Below are positions 47,038 through 58,084 of a stretch of 64,000 nt of DNA, in pieces. Below the pieces are notes generated by a model. That model ran no database searches, was not told where the DNA came from, and saw nothing but the letters and a program-made list of their open reading frames with translations. Every line of letters begins with the position of its first letter. The stretch's first letter is position 1. A program made the position numbers and the translations under genes. Source of the DNA: Epiperipatus broadwayi (taxonomy: Eukaryota; Onychophora; Udeonychophora; Euonychophora; Peripatidae); contig JAQFVV010006274.1 in assembly GCA_028023455.1 (NCBI GenBank), positions 3,972,001 to 4,036,000 of the forward strand, in the 5' to 3' direction.

Positions 47038-50016
47038 CATCATCATCATCATCAACCATTATCAGTCCACTGCAGGATGAAGGTCTCTCCAAGTTTAATC
47101 CATCTTCTCCGATCTTTAGCTTCTCTTCTCCACAACACCCCTGCACATTTTCTTATTTCATCCATCCATCTCACATGTGGTCTCTTTCTGGGTCTTTTAC
47201 AATCTCTTGGAATCCAGTTTAAAATTTCAATTGTCCATCTATTATCATCTCTTCTAGCAATATGTCCAGCCCAACTCCATTTCAATCTTTTAATTTTTTC
47301 AATAAGGTCAGTAACACCTGTTTGTTGTCTTACCCATACATTGCGTTTTCGATCTCTTCTTGTTACTTCCAACATACATCTCTCCATACTCCTTTGAGTG
47401 GTCTGAAGTCTCTGTATTGCTCTTCTATTAAGTGTCCAAGTCTCAGATCCATAAGTAAGAACTGGTAAAACACATTTGTTAAAAACCATCCTTTTCAAAC
47501 ACATAGGCATATTTCCTTTTAGTATCAAGTTATTTCTACCAAAAGCACTCCAACCAAGTTTAATTCTATGATTAATTTCCTCCATTATGTTTCCATCTGT
47601 ATTAATAATCTGACCAAGGTATTTGTAACTGTTAACTTCTTCTAATTCTTCATAATCAATCTTTATTTTCATATTTTGAGCAAATCGATTAAACATTACT
47701 TTAGTCTTTTTAACATTTATCTTTAGTCCTACTTTTCTACTTTCATCTGCTAACTCCTGCAACATTTCCTGTAGCTCTGAAGCATTATTTGCAAAAACAA
47801 CTACATCATCTGCGAAATCTAAATGACTTAAATACTCTCCATTTACTTTCACTCCTTTAGTTTCCCATTTTAATCCACAAAATACTTCTTGCAGCACTGC
47901 TGTAAAGAGTTTTGGCGATATGGAGTCACCTTGTCTTACACCTTTCTCAATATTGATTTTTCCAGTATCATTATGTAATCTAATTGTTGCTGTTGCATTT
48001 TTATAAATATTCTTTAAAATATGACAATATCCTGGATCTATACCTTGATGAGCCAATGCTTTAATCACTGAAGAAATGTGTATAGAATCGAATGCCTTTT
48101 CATAATCTACAAATCCAAAACATAATGACAACTCATATTCATTTGTCCTTTCTATGACTTCTCTCAATACCTGAATATGATCTATTGTACTAAAACCACT
48201 TTTAAATCCAGCTTGTTCTCTTGGTTGGTGGAAATCCAAAGTTCTCTGTAGACGAGTTGTAATTATCTTGGTAAAAATTTTATATAAAACTGATAAAAGG
48301 CTGATAGGTCTGTAATTTCTAATATCTTCTTTATCACCTTTTTTAAATATTAATATTATTACTGCATTCTTCCAATCTTCCGGTACATCTTTATCATTTA
48401 GACATTTGGTATATAACTTTGCTAAAATTGTTTCTATTTCTTCACCTGCTTCTTTTAATATATCAATTATAATTCCATCATTTCCTGGAGCCTTTCCTTT
48501 CTTCATACACTTAATTGCATGTCTCACTTCTTCATTTAAAATTCTGGGCAATTCGGAAGATGTAATAGATATAGGAGGTACTTGTTCTTTATTACTATAT
48601 AATTCTTGATAAAAATCTTCTACCAATTTCATGATGTCATCTCTCTTTTTAGTAATAATTCCATCTTTTTTTCTTATTGCAGATATAAATTTCCTACCAA
48701 TACCAAAATGTTGTTTAACATTTTTGAGACTTTTATTTTCTTCCACAGCTTTCCTTGCTATTTCACAGTTATACTTTCTTATATCATTTTCAACTCTTTT
48801 CCATACCATTTTACAAAATTCGAGATATTCAATTCTTTTTAATACATCATTTTTGTATATCTTCATATTCCTTCTTTTCTTCATAAATTCTCTAGTCTCA
48901 GTAGAAATTTTATTAGTCAATTGCTGCTTTTTTCTACCAGCTATGTTTGTTGCAGTTTTTAAAAGTGTATCAGTTATTTTCATATTAATTTCATTCAAAT
49001 CTGTATCATGTTCAAAATCTCCTAACACTTGAAACCTATTTGTAAGTTCTAATTTAAATTCATTAGAATGTTTCTGAAGATTAGGAATATCAACTGTAAA
49101 TATTGTTTTTCTTAATAATTTTTGTCTTTCTAGTTTTACATTAACACGTAACTTACACCTTACTAATCGATGATCACTTCCTGTGTTAAATTTATTAAGA
49201 ACATTACAATCTTGAAATATGTATTTTCTGTTAGTCAAAATATAATCCAATTCTGCTGTACCTCCATTTGGATGCTTCCATGTCCATTTCCTTTTAACAT
49301 TTTTCTCAAAAAATGAATTCATAATATAAAGTTTTTCTTTTTCTGCAAACTCCACGAGTCTATGTCCTCTCTCATTTCTATTACCATAACCAAAATTACC
49401 TACAGCAATTTCATCTTTCATTTGTCTACCAATTCTAGCATTAAAGTCTCCCATAACAATTTTAAAATGTTGTTTACTCTGATCAAAAGCCTTTTGTACA
49501 TCCATATAAAAATCTTCTACTACTTCATCACTATGAGAACTTGTTGGGGCATAAACCTGAATTATCTGCATTTGGTATCTGCTATTAAGTTGTATAACTA
49601 ATCTTGCCACTCTGTCCGATACACCATCAATCTCCACAATATTGTTCTTCCACTTTTTATTTATAATGAATCCGACTCCACTTGTATTTCCAATATGTGT
49701 GCCTTTATAATAGAGTATATGTCCACTTTTTAAATCAATTGTTTCTTCTCCTTTTCTTCTAACTTCACAAAGTCCAATAATGTCCCATTTAATATAAGAT
49801 AGTTCTTCTTTTAATTCTTGCAATCTTCCTTCACTTGAAAGTGATCTGCAGTTGTAAGTACCTAAATAAAAAGTCGTCATCAAATGGCAGCCTGGGTCCG
49901 CAATCAGGGGATTCTTAGCACCCTCCGCCTTCGGCCACCAACCGCTGCCTTGGTTGGTGACTTTACAGCCTCCTGGGAATAAGGGCCATGCTTTATTTTT
50001 GTCTGTCATAATTGTA
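47038..50016 (-). mobile_element. Full-length RTE-type LINE, apparently intact, nested in an older copy
   Basis: 2979 bp on the minus strand, 5' end at 50016. The same 5' terminus (ATACAATTATGACAGAC on the minus strand) is seen in the outer copy near 50653, which confirms that it is full length. The 3' end is a short (ATG/TGATGA)n tail beginning right after the ORF stop (complement of CATCATCATCATCATC at 47038-47053). RTE elements typically have compact 3' ends with such short repeat tails. Flanked by a 4-bp duplication. One uninterrupted ORF. The older copy supplies a built-in comparison for its age. Confidence 0.92.
47052..50009 (-). CDS. RTE-type LINE ORF2: AP-like endonuclease plus reverse transcriptase, 985 aa
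   Basis: Nicks target DNA and copies its own RNA into the nick. Endonuclease ~residues 45-285: YNCRSLSSE (Asn53), IIGLCEVRRKGEE (Glu82), QVYAPTSSHSDEVVEDFY, GDFNARIG (Asp188, Asn190), YGNRNERG, KWTWKHPNGGTAELDYI, SDHRLVR (279-284). RT ~residues 500-800: KAPGNDGI, NYRPISLLSVLYK, FVDYEKAFDS (motif A), KGVRQGDSISPKLF, HLDFADDVVVFA (FADD at 732-735), LKINVKKTKVM, YKYLGQIIN. A basic C-terminal region follows with YGSETWTL and WAGHIARRDDNRW. All catalytic residues are present and no stop interrupts it. The first Met gives a 44-residue leader, and Met44 (MTTFYLGTYNCRSL) may be the true start. Database relatives are often labelled craniofacial development protein 2-like or endonuclease-reverse transcriptase. 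Confidence 0.93.
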   Translation of the reverse strand: MTDKNKAWPLFPGGCKVTNQGSGWWPKAEGAKNPLIADPGCHLMTTFYLGTYNCRSLSSEGRLQELKEELSYIKWDIIGLCEVRRKGEETIDLKSGHILYYKGTHIGNTSGVGFIINKKWKNNIVEIDGVSDRVARLVIQLNSRYQMQIIQVYAPTSSHSDEVVEDFYMDVQKAFDQSKQHFKIVMGDFNARIGRQMKDEIAVGNFGYGNRNERGHRLVEFAEKEKLYIMNSFFEKNVKRKWTWKHPNGGTAELDYILTNRKYIFQDCNVLNKFNTGSDHRLVRCKLRVNVKLERQKLLRKTIFTVDIPNLQKHSNEFKLELTNRFQVLGDFEHDTDLNEINMKITDTLLKTATNIAGRKKQQLTNKISTETREFMKKRRNMKIYKNDVLKRIEYLEFCKMVWKRVENDIRKYNCEIARKAVEENKSLKNVKQHFGIGRKFISAIRKKDGIITKKRDDIMKLVEDFYQELYSNKEQVPPISITSSELPRILNEEVRHAIKCMKKGKAPGNDGIIIDILKEAGEEIETILAKLYTKCLNDKDVPEDWKNAVIILIFKKGDKEDIRNYRPISLLSVLYKIFTKIITTRLQRTLDFHQPREQAGFKSGFSTIDHIQVLREVIERTNEYELSLCFGFVDYEKAFDSIHISSVIKALAHQGIDPGYCHILKNIYKNATATIRLHNDTGKINIEKGVRQGDSISPKLFTAVLQEVFCGLKWETKGVKVNGEYLSHLDFADDVVVFANNASELQEMLQELADESRKVGLKINVKKTKVMFNRFAQNMKIKIDYEELEEVNSYKYLGQIINTDGNIMEEINHRIKLGWSAFGRNNLILKGNMPMCLKRMVFNKCVLPVLTYGSETWTLNRRAIQRLQTTQRSMERCMLEVTRRDRKRNVWVRQQTGVTDLIEKIKRLKWSWAGHIARRDDNRWTIEILNWIPRDCKRPRKRPHVRWMDEIRKCAGVLWRREAKDRRRWIKLGETFILQWTDNG

Positions 50017-50654
50017 TATTACCATAACCAAAATTACTTACAACACTTTCATCTTTCATTTGTTTACCAATTCTAGCAGTAAAGTCTCCCATAACAATTT
50101 TAAAGTGTTGTTTACTCTGACCAAAAGCCTTTTGTATATCCATATAAAAATCTTCTACTACTTTCACACTATGAGAACTTGTTGGGGCATAAACTTGAAT
50201 TATCTGCATTTGGTATCAGCTATTAAGTTGTATAACTAATCTTGCCACTCTGTCTGATATACCATCAATTTACACAATGTTGTTTCTCCACTTTTTATTT
50301 ATAATGAATCCTACTTCACTTGTATTTCCAATATGTGTGCCTTTATAATAGCATATATGTTCCACTTTTTAAATCGTCTCTTCACCTTTTCTTCTAACTT
50401 CACAAAGTCCAATAATGTCCCATTTAATATAAGACAGTTCTTCTTCTAATTCTTGCAATTTTCCTTCACTTGAAAGTGATCTGCAGTTGTAAATACCTAA
50501 ATAAAAAGTCATCATCAAATGGCAGTCTGGGTCCACAATCAGGGGATTCTTAGCATCCTCCGCCTTCGGCCACCAATTGCTACCTCAGTTGGTGACTTTA
50601 CAGCCTCCTGGGAATAAGGGCCATGATTTATTTTTGTCTGTCATAATTGTATAT
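50017..50654 (-). mobile_element. Older RTE-type LINE copy, 5' part
   Basis: Resumes the outer RTE copy after the inner insertion: ATTACCATAACCAAAATTAC at 50018 continues the broken endonuclease sequence. It runs up to the element's 5' end near 50654. A 67-codon frame (50006-50209) retains QVYAPTSSHS and GDFTARIG, where the catalytic Asn of GDFNARIG has become Thr. Frameshifts and stops lie further up (TNWGS-equivalent region). Inactive. Confidence 0.9.
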
Positions 50655-52555
50655 ATGTATTGGAAAAATATTTATCATTTACACAAACATTCATTCTGTT
50701 TTCTCAAGCAGCTGAGAAATAAGACCATGGTGTTTCTTGATCTTAACCTCAGAGGTAAAAAGCCAATAAACTCATCACACTGGCTAATGATATTGGTGAG
50801 CAGCCCATCCATGTTCATATACTATATGAATAATCACATAGTAATAATAGCTGCAATGACAACAACATATGGGTGGACATTAGGAATTTGCCCTGCTCGA
50901 TTCCTTTAAGGCCTCCAAGAGGAACTCCTTTCAGTTAATAGCAAACTCCTTTCTGCAGTCCATCTTTATTTATGAGTCATTATATTTATATAGACACTAA
51001 AGATTGCAACTTGATCACAGAGATTGAAAATATTGATACAAAGAAATAAACCTCCTTAAGCAGGTGAATATAACCTGTTTTTAATGTGACTAATAAATAC
51101 TCAATTGTAATATTACAAACTGTAATTATAATTTTTAAATTGCACCCTTGTTATTACTTAAATAAGTATAATAATGTTCAAGGCTAAATGTGTTTATAAG
51201 TAATCATTAAAATCAGTCAAAACTTAATAATCAATCAACAATCTCAGTCAGTTGCCAAGACAACCTCCTTTTAATAATAAAGATGGAATCCCATCTTTAT
51301 TTTTATATATAACTTATTGATCTTACCCTTCAATCTTATTGTTACAAAATTGGAAAAAATATATGTGAATATTTATTTGACAGATGAAATTTTTTCAGTT
51401 AGTCCAGATCTTTATTTCCTCTCAGATATGCTTTATCATTGTTCCATATTTATCTAATATTTAGTAAATCAGTTTACTTTATGAGTTATCCTGAATTCTC
51501 TTATTACCACTTATCTTTATTAGATTAAAAATTTGTAACTTCAAGTCTAATCTTCAAAATTTTTACTAAAACTTAATTTGTTTTATCTGTCAGTATAAAC
51601 AGATCTTATTCTTTTTTATTTAACATTTCTTTGTGGACTAATAAATGATGATACCGTAATCATATGTGAATGTATAATAAGATGGTAATTTGTTAATGTA
51701 TACAAGTAAGAAATGCAATGTTTTCTAGATTTAAGAATAAAAAATTAACCAAAACATATTGTGTATTTATATTTTTTTATTACAAATATAAGATTACAAA
51801 TGAAAAATATTCTTAAAAATAATATTTCGACTTTGCAAATATAGGAAAAAAATAAATTAGAATGTGTAATCAAAACAATAGCATTTGTCAGTTTGTTATT
51901 GACAATAAAAATGTGTTTTAATGAAATTTTTTTTTTGTTCAAAATCCATTTCTAAAATCCAAATGAATTATTGTTAAGATATTATATAGCAATGAAATTA
52001 TTTTCAAAAATTTTAAATTCCAAAAAATGATTAAAATATCAAAAATAATAAATAAATTCCTTTTTCAACTAAACTTATTGTTTAACATTATTAAAATTCT
52101 CTTGACTTTTCTCATTTCAAATCAAACATTTTGAATAAAATCTTGAGTTTAATCACAAATATCTTTATTTTAAAATAAATATTTGCAAAATATTTCAGAA
52201 AAATTATGATATGTAAATTAAGTTACAGAAAATATGTATTTTTTAAGTGATGGAAAGAAAATGCTTTTTCAATATCTCTTGAAAACCGGTTTAGGATCTG
52301 AGAACAAAAAATTTACAAATTGGTGCTGTTATCAGAATATTTGTATTAGATTCTCTATATGATACTGACATCTTCAGATTTTTTTAAATTTATAAATCAG
52401 TATACATTTCAATTCCAGTTTTTGCCATCAAATGAACATAGAACTGGAAAATAAGCACTACAGTTTGCTGTAAAAAAGTAATGATAAGCTAATAATGACT
52501 ACAACACCACCAGAAAGCATGGCAGAAACATTGTTGAAAAATGTATGTGTTTAAG
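50655..52555. other. Spacer, no gene recognised
   Basis: 50655-50990 is less AT-rich, with a 110-codon plus frame overlapping the RTE 5' end. Neither strand gives a family match. The rest is plain AT-rich DNA. Confidence 0.4.
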
Positions 52556-52960
52556 GATAGGCAGACCCATTCTATTTTTGATCTTTGCTAATATTCAGAG
52601 AGTTATCTATTCATGGCCTCAGGGAAAGTAGTTTATTCCTTCAATTAAATATATATTAAACTAAGTTTATTTTATGTTTACAGTTATTAACTTCCTTTTG
52701 ATTATTAAAATAAAATTATTAAAAGTGAGCTTTTGTCTTCATCATTGTATTGTTGTTTATTAGTTTAATAATTATTAATGTCATATTTTCATATGACCTA
52801 TGTATTATAATAATTTACTCTGAGTTTCCACCATTATTTGTAAAGATAAGTTTACAAACGTGAGAAGTATAAAGAGTAGGTGGATTCATTCTGTTCTAAT
52901 ATTTTCTAACATTCAAAGAGTTATTTATTAAAATGCTGAGGGAGAATAGTTTATTTCCAT
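52556..52960. repeat. Diverged direct repeat, ~85-bp unit, spacing ~320 bp
   Basis: 52556-52640 and 52876-52960 share the order ATTCTRTT, ATNTTTNCTAAYATTCARAGAGTTAT, TATT, and AGGGARARTAGTTTATT. Similarity is moderate. Possibly the ends of one element or an old duplication. Confidence 0.5.
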
Positions 52961-55214
52961 TATTTACATATCTGCTTTATGTGATATTATATGCACTCTA
53001 AAACAGAAAAAAAATCATCATATGGATAATTTAAATGGTTTTGAAGTATTGGAAATACAACCATGAATTCTAATTAAAGCAATTTTTTGCTATTCTGATT
53101 TTTTTTTTTATAGAACAGGTTCAAAGAATGTGAACTTTCATTATAGTATAATTTAATTTTGCATACCTTTTAACTCCATTATACAAGATAAAATTTGTAT
53201 AAAGGCAACCTTTATATAATCCAAGGTAAAGACTTTTTTGGCATCATTTCTTGGGGGGGGGGGAGAAGCAGACAATACTGGGTTTATCAAATGTCAATAT
53301 TGAGGATTTATAATTTTCCTTTATTATTAGCTAAGAATAGCTACATGCTCATTTACCAATTAAAACATTACTAAAGTTAGAAAATTAAAATATCCTTTAG
53401 TTTGACCTTGAAGCACAATGATGGCATCAATTCTGCCAAACCATTTAAGTACTTTGTTTTTATAATAAAATGATTAATTTAGTTTTGAAAGGAAAAAAAA
53501 ATCTTATGTTGAAGCTGTCTGGATATTCAATAAGAACAAATAGTAAAAAAAAGAAAAACAAATTGAAGCTAGAATGATTTTCCTTCTAAAATTGTTTGTG
53601 TTGCATCCATAATTTATGAAGATGGAAAAAGTATTTAATAAAGCAGCCATTGAAAAATATAACTCCAATAGTTGCACACAAGAGATAATTGCTTAGATTC
53701 AGAAGTTGGTATGAATTTAAAATATCAAAACTTATTCACAGATTTGGTACAATGCATACATACATAAACGTGTTCTTAATTACTTTATTCCAATGTCTTT
53801 TTTCATCATTGCGATGCTCTACTTTTTTTTTTTGTTAATTATTTTTGATATTGTCTTAATGTTTGTAATTTAAAAAGTAAATTGTATGTACATACATGTT
53901 TAAAATGTCTGTATACCCTATTTTGAAACATATATAGTGGGCTATTTTTCATACTTTCCATATTGCCTCAAACATTTGGAATCCAATACTGTGATACTAC
54001 TATATGTAAACAGTTTTAGTTGTTTTATTTATTTATTTATTTTACAAGAATGCTCTATTATAATAACTATGACCTCAGTAATTAATTTAGATTAGTTTTA
54101 AATTTTCAAAATTTTAGAAAAATAGATTGTACCATTCTGATTTCATTTATTATTAGAGTTTGGAAAAAAGAGAGAGTGGAGTAAGTTTTAATGATGATTA
54201 GTCTTTATGCATTTACATCTTTGTGCATTTAATATGTAGATGTGAAATGCATATTTACTTATCTCACAATTATAAATTTTATTAGAAACTAATTTAAAAT
54301 TAGACATTTTTCAAACATTTTTTGGTCAAACGCAAAAGATTAAAAAAAAAAAGGCTTATAAATTATTTTATTATTTGAAACTAATTAGACTTAATTAATT
54401 ATATTACTGTGTATCAAATCAATTACAGCTCCCAAGTGTAATAAACCTGTTACAAATGTTCAAAGCATAATTTAAGTAATTATTCACTTAAAATAGTAAA
54501 TCACTTTCAAGAATCATACTTCTGAAATTTTCTGGAGAGAAATTGTAATTGAATTTTCATTAATTTCCTCTTCATTTTAAGCAAAATATCCGCACGACTC
54601 AGTTCTAGTAATTTTTGTTTCTTTTAATACAAAATATCTATTAATTACTAATTAGTATAATTTTTTACAATGCTAATTGTGTGAGTAAACTCTTAAAATT
54701 TGTTACTTATAAAAAGTCTGCTAATTTCATTTGTCATCATTTATGACATAAATATTTTTATTATATCTAGACAAAACGTTATCACCTTCAGATAAATTGT
54801 AAATAATGAATGAGTAGCATTAGAGAAACCGATTACGTTTTTGTATTGCTTGTATTATATTGTTTTCATTAATTTGATTTAGTTAATTACCAAAGTTTAT
54901 TTCAATTATACAACTTCCATATGATGGAATGAGATGAAATGTTATTGCAGAAAATCGGAGGCATTTGAAATAAAAACTGGTATTTTAAACAAGGTTGTAT
55001 AATTAATCTAACTTTGCTTTCCATTGTTATTATAGTGATCTTTGGAATTATTTATTGGTGGTGTTATTAAATAGGGATCAAAATATAATGCAAACTTTAT
55101 GGTGGAATTTTTAATTTGAATTGATTAAAAGCAAAACCAAGAAATGTATCTTCTTAGATTCTGGATTTACTATAGTATGTTGATGATTATACTAATATTT
55201 CCAAATCAGAAAAT
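52961..55214. other. AT-rich spacer with G11 tract
   Basis: A G11 tract lies at 53253-53263. No gene, RNA or repeat pair recognised otherwise. Confidence 0.45.
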
Positions 55215-55260
55215 GATCTGCAGCAGTGTTTTCCTGAAGATTTGTGATGATGATGTTCTA

Positions 55261-55471
55261 GTTGTATTTTTATATTGGACTATTTCCAGCATCTAATATG
55301 AGTATTGAATATCTTTAGAAAAATTTTATTTTTATTTAAATATTCCAAATACATTGTGCATGTACTAACCTGTTTGAATGTATTTGGAATATTTAAATAA
55401 AACTTAAATTTTTCTAAAGACATTCAATACTCATATTAGATGGTGGAAATAGTCCAATATAAAAATACAAC
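55261..55471. repeat. Near-perfect hairpin element, 95-bp arms
   Basis: Arms 55261-55355 and 55377-55471 are reverse complements with four mismatches in 95 positions and no gaps; the loop is 21 bp. It has no coding capacity. It ends one base before the TSD region of hAT element 2. A 17-bp near-identical text, GATCTRCAGCAGTGTTT, occurs at 55215-55231 and 55472-55488, that is, on both sides of the hairpin. Confidence 0.92.
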
Positions 55472-55472
55472 G

Positions 55473-55480
55473 ATCTACAG
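55473..55480. repeat. Target-site duplication of hAT element 2, left
   Basis: ATCTACAG, matching ATCTATAG at 58077-58084 at 7 of 8 positions. Confidence 0.8.
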
Positions 55481-58076
55481 CAGTGTTTCTCAAACAGTGG
55501 TCTGCACAAAAATTGTCGTGATCTACAAAAAGCTTATAAATTTGTTCATATTTATTACATTTTTTTTTTACAATCTTTGAAATTATGACTAATTTTATTA
55601 AATTTATCTTTAATTCAGCTCTAAATTTTTATTTTGTTTGTTAATTGTTTTATTCATATAATTCATAGAAAATAAACTAAGAAACAAAATAATACAAGAA
55701 ATACAAAAGTTTCTATTTCCTAGTATCAGTCATCTCACAGTAAAAGCATTACTCCATTAATAATTTTGTGCCTGTGCACTTCATGAGCTGAAGTGGACTT
55801 TGGTATGAACAAAAATAAGCTAAGAGTTGTTAGTTGTATATATTTTGCAGTAGCCAGATGATCAGAATTGCATTGGTATGTATGCAATGACAGAAATTAT
55901 TATACAATAGGATGTGACTATAAATTAAAGAATATTAAGTTCTTGATATTTACTTTTTTGATGCATTTTAGCTTTTTAAAAATGAATAATAAGAAGACAT
56001 CAAAAACTATTGCAGACTTTTTTCAAAAACCAAGTATAACAACTTTGAAATGCTAATGTAAATATTATTTATTCACAAAATGATTTGCCTCAGGCAAAAT
56101 GAAAATGTAGTTGTTCATCAATTCAATCCTGATTACTTAAAATTTAGTTTCATTTCTTGGCCTGAGTGAGAAGAAAATTTGCCCATACTTCAGTGTGTGA
56201 TTTGTAGAGAAATTGTATCCAATGAATGTATGAAGGCAGCAAAATTAATGCACCATTTACAGACCAAACATTCAAATCTACAAAATAAGCCACTGGATTT
56301 TTTTAAACATAAAAATGCTGAATTGAAAAAACAAAAATTATCTTTCTAAAAATTTATTTTAGTCAATAAATCTCTTGTAAAAGCATCATATTTAGTTGCT
56401 TTAAGGATTACCATATGCAAAAAGCAGTACTCTCACTGAAAACTTAATTAAACTATGTTTAATAAATGTGTTCTGAAATTCTAGTTATGGTTGCTGAAGA
56501 CAAAATGAAATTTGGCTGCTTTCTACTGATACCATTCAACATAGATTTAGTGAATTAGTGAGCAAATTAGTATTTGCAACTCAAATAGAGCCATACTTTT
56601 ATGTTATATTTATGTTAATTTAAAAAATCAATGGTGTAGAAGAAAAAATTTTTTGTTGTCTTGAACTTCCTAATCACACAATTAGTTTGAATATATTTAA
56701 AGCAAATGATAATTACATCAAAAAGAACTATTGGAAAAATTGTGTTGGCCTATGTACTGATGGAGCAGCAAATATGACTGGAAAACATTCAGGAGTTGAA
56801 AAAAAAATTAATAATTAACAAATGATAGAATAATTTTTACTCATTGTGTTATACACTGCTAGTATTTAGCTGCTCTAAAATTGTCTCCTGACTTGAATAA
56901 AGTTCTTACTTAGTCATTAAAAATAAGAAATTATATAAAATGCAATGTACTAAATTCAAGACTATTTTCATTTTTATGCAATGAAATGGGATCTAGACAT
57001 GAAAATTTACTACTTTATGCAACAGTGTGATGATTGTCAAGGACTTTATGAATTAAGAAGTTGAAGCATTTCTAAAAACAAAAAATTCAGAATTGAGAAA
57101 TATTTTCCATGACAATAATTGGATTACTAAACTAGCTTAATTGTTAGACATATTTTCAGTAATAAATGAACTAAATTTAAGTCTGCAAGAAAATAGCATT
57201 ACTTTTTATTTATAGAATGGTTAAAACTAAAAGAAAAAACTATGACATGTTTCATTCTTTTTCAGAATTGATAAATAAAGTTGATATAAATATTGGTGAA
57301 TTGAAAAACATTGTTTATGGACATTTAGCAGGACTTTGTTGTGCATTTAATCAATATTATCCACAGGAAAAAAACATATGGAAAGGCAATATGCCGGTTT
57401 AAATCAGTTTATTGAACAATTTAATAATGTAACTGATTTGGAATAGGAAAAATTAATAGATTTAAGTTGCAATGGTACATTAAAGTTATTATTTAATTTG
57501 ACAAGTATAACTCAGTTTTGGATTAAAATTAAAACAGAATATCAGGAATTACACAAAACATCTTAAGAGTGTTATTACCATTTTCATCATATACTTATGT
57601 GAATCAACAGTTTCAGCAATGGCATTCATAAAATCAAAAAAAAATTGTTTATTAATAAATCCAGCTTTGTACTTACTTAGCTGACATAAATACATCTCCA
57701 AAACTTGATAAGTTAATTACTGAAAAGAATCAGTAACAATATCATTAGTTTTTGGCTTTATAATTATATTTCGCTCAATTATTTAAATATTATTTTTGGT
57801 TTTCTTTATGTTTTGTTTATTATTAGTTTAATATTTTGATAGTAAATTTACTTTTGTATAGGTTTGTCAATTATTTTATGTTTTTTTTTTTTATCATTCT
57901 TTGAAAATATATATATATTAAATTTGTTAAATACTACAATCACTATATTTTACTATAAAAATATCCGCCCCTTTTTCCATTTTTTGTTGTTTTGTTATTC
58001 AATACTTCATTTGGTTTGTAATAAAAAGAAATTCAAATGTATTGGTCTGTGACGTGTAGTCACTTGAGAAACACTG
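55481..58076 (+). mobile_element. Complete, inactive hAT DNA transposon 2
   Basis: 2596 bp with perfect 13-bp terminal inverted repeats: CAGTGTTTCTCAA at 55481-55493 and its reverse complement at 58064-58076, flanked by an 8-bp duplication with one mismatch. It carries one heavily broken transposase on the plus strand. Its terminal sequence differs from hAT element 1, so it is a separate family of the same superfamily. Confidence 0.9.
55982..57736 (+). pseudogene. hAT transposase pseudogene 2, ZBED5/GTF2IRD2-like
   Basis: Encoded a BED-finger hAT transposase. Visible blocks: MNNKKTSKTIADFFQKPS start; QCVICREIVSNECMKAAKLMHHLQTKHS, the BED finger with its two Cys and two His (~56200); LVAALRI-like text; CTDGAANMTGKHSGVEKK, the second catalytic Asp region (~56755); a THCVIHRQ-like block reduced to LTHCVIH remnants (~56840); NVLNSRLFSFLCNEMGSRHENLLLYATV and WLSRTL (~56950); a frame at 57217-57402 with KRKNYDMFHSFSELI; FWIKIKTEYQELHK and a degraded LLPFSS...FSNGIHKIK C-terminal dimerisation block (~57520-57650); stop at 57734-57736. 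At least eight stops or frame changes. Older or faster decayed than hAT 1. The catalytic triad is incomplete. Confidence 0.8.
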
Positions 58077-58084
58077 ATCTATAG
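58077..58084. repeat. Target-site duplication of hAT element 2, right
   Basis: ATCTATAG directly after the right terminal repeat; pairs with 55473-55480. Confidence 0.8.

Noticed and set aside
47017-49601. Many plus-strand frames of 60-133 codons over the RTE
   Set aside because: They are antisense shadows of the intact minus-strand ORF.
50577-50909. 110-codon frame as a gene
   Set aside because: It begins inside the RTE 5' end and has no family resemblance.
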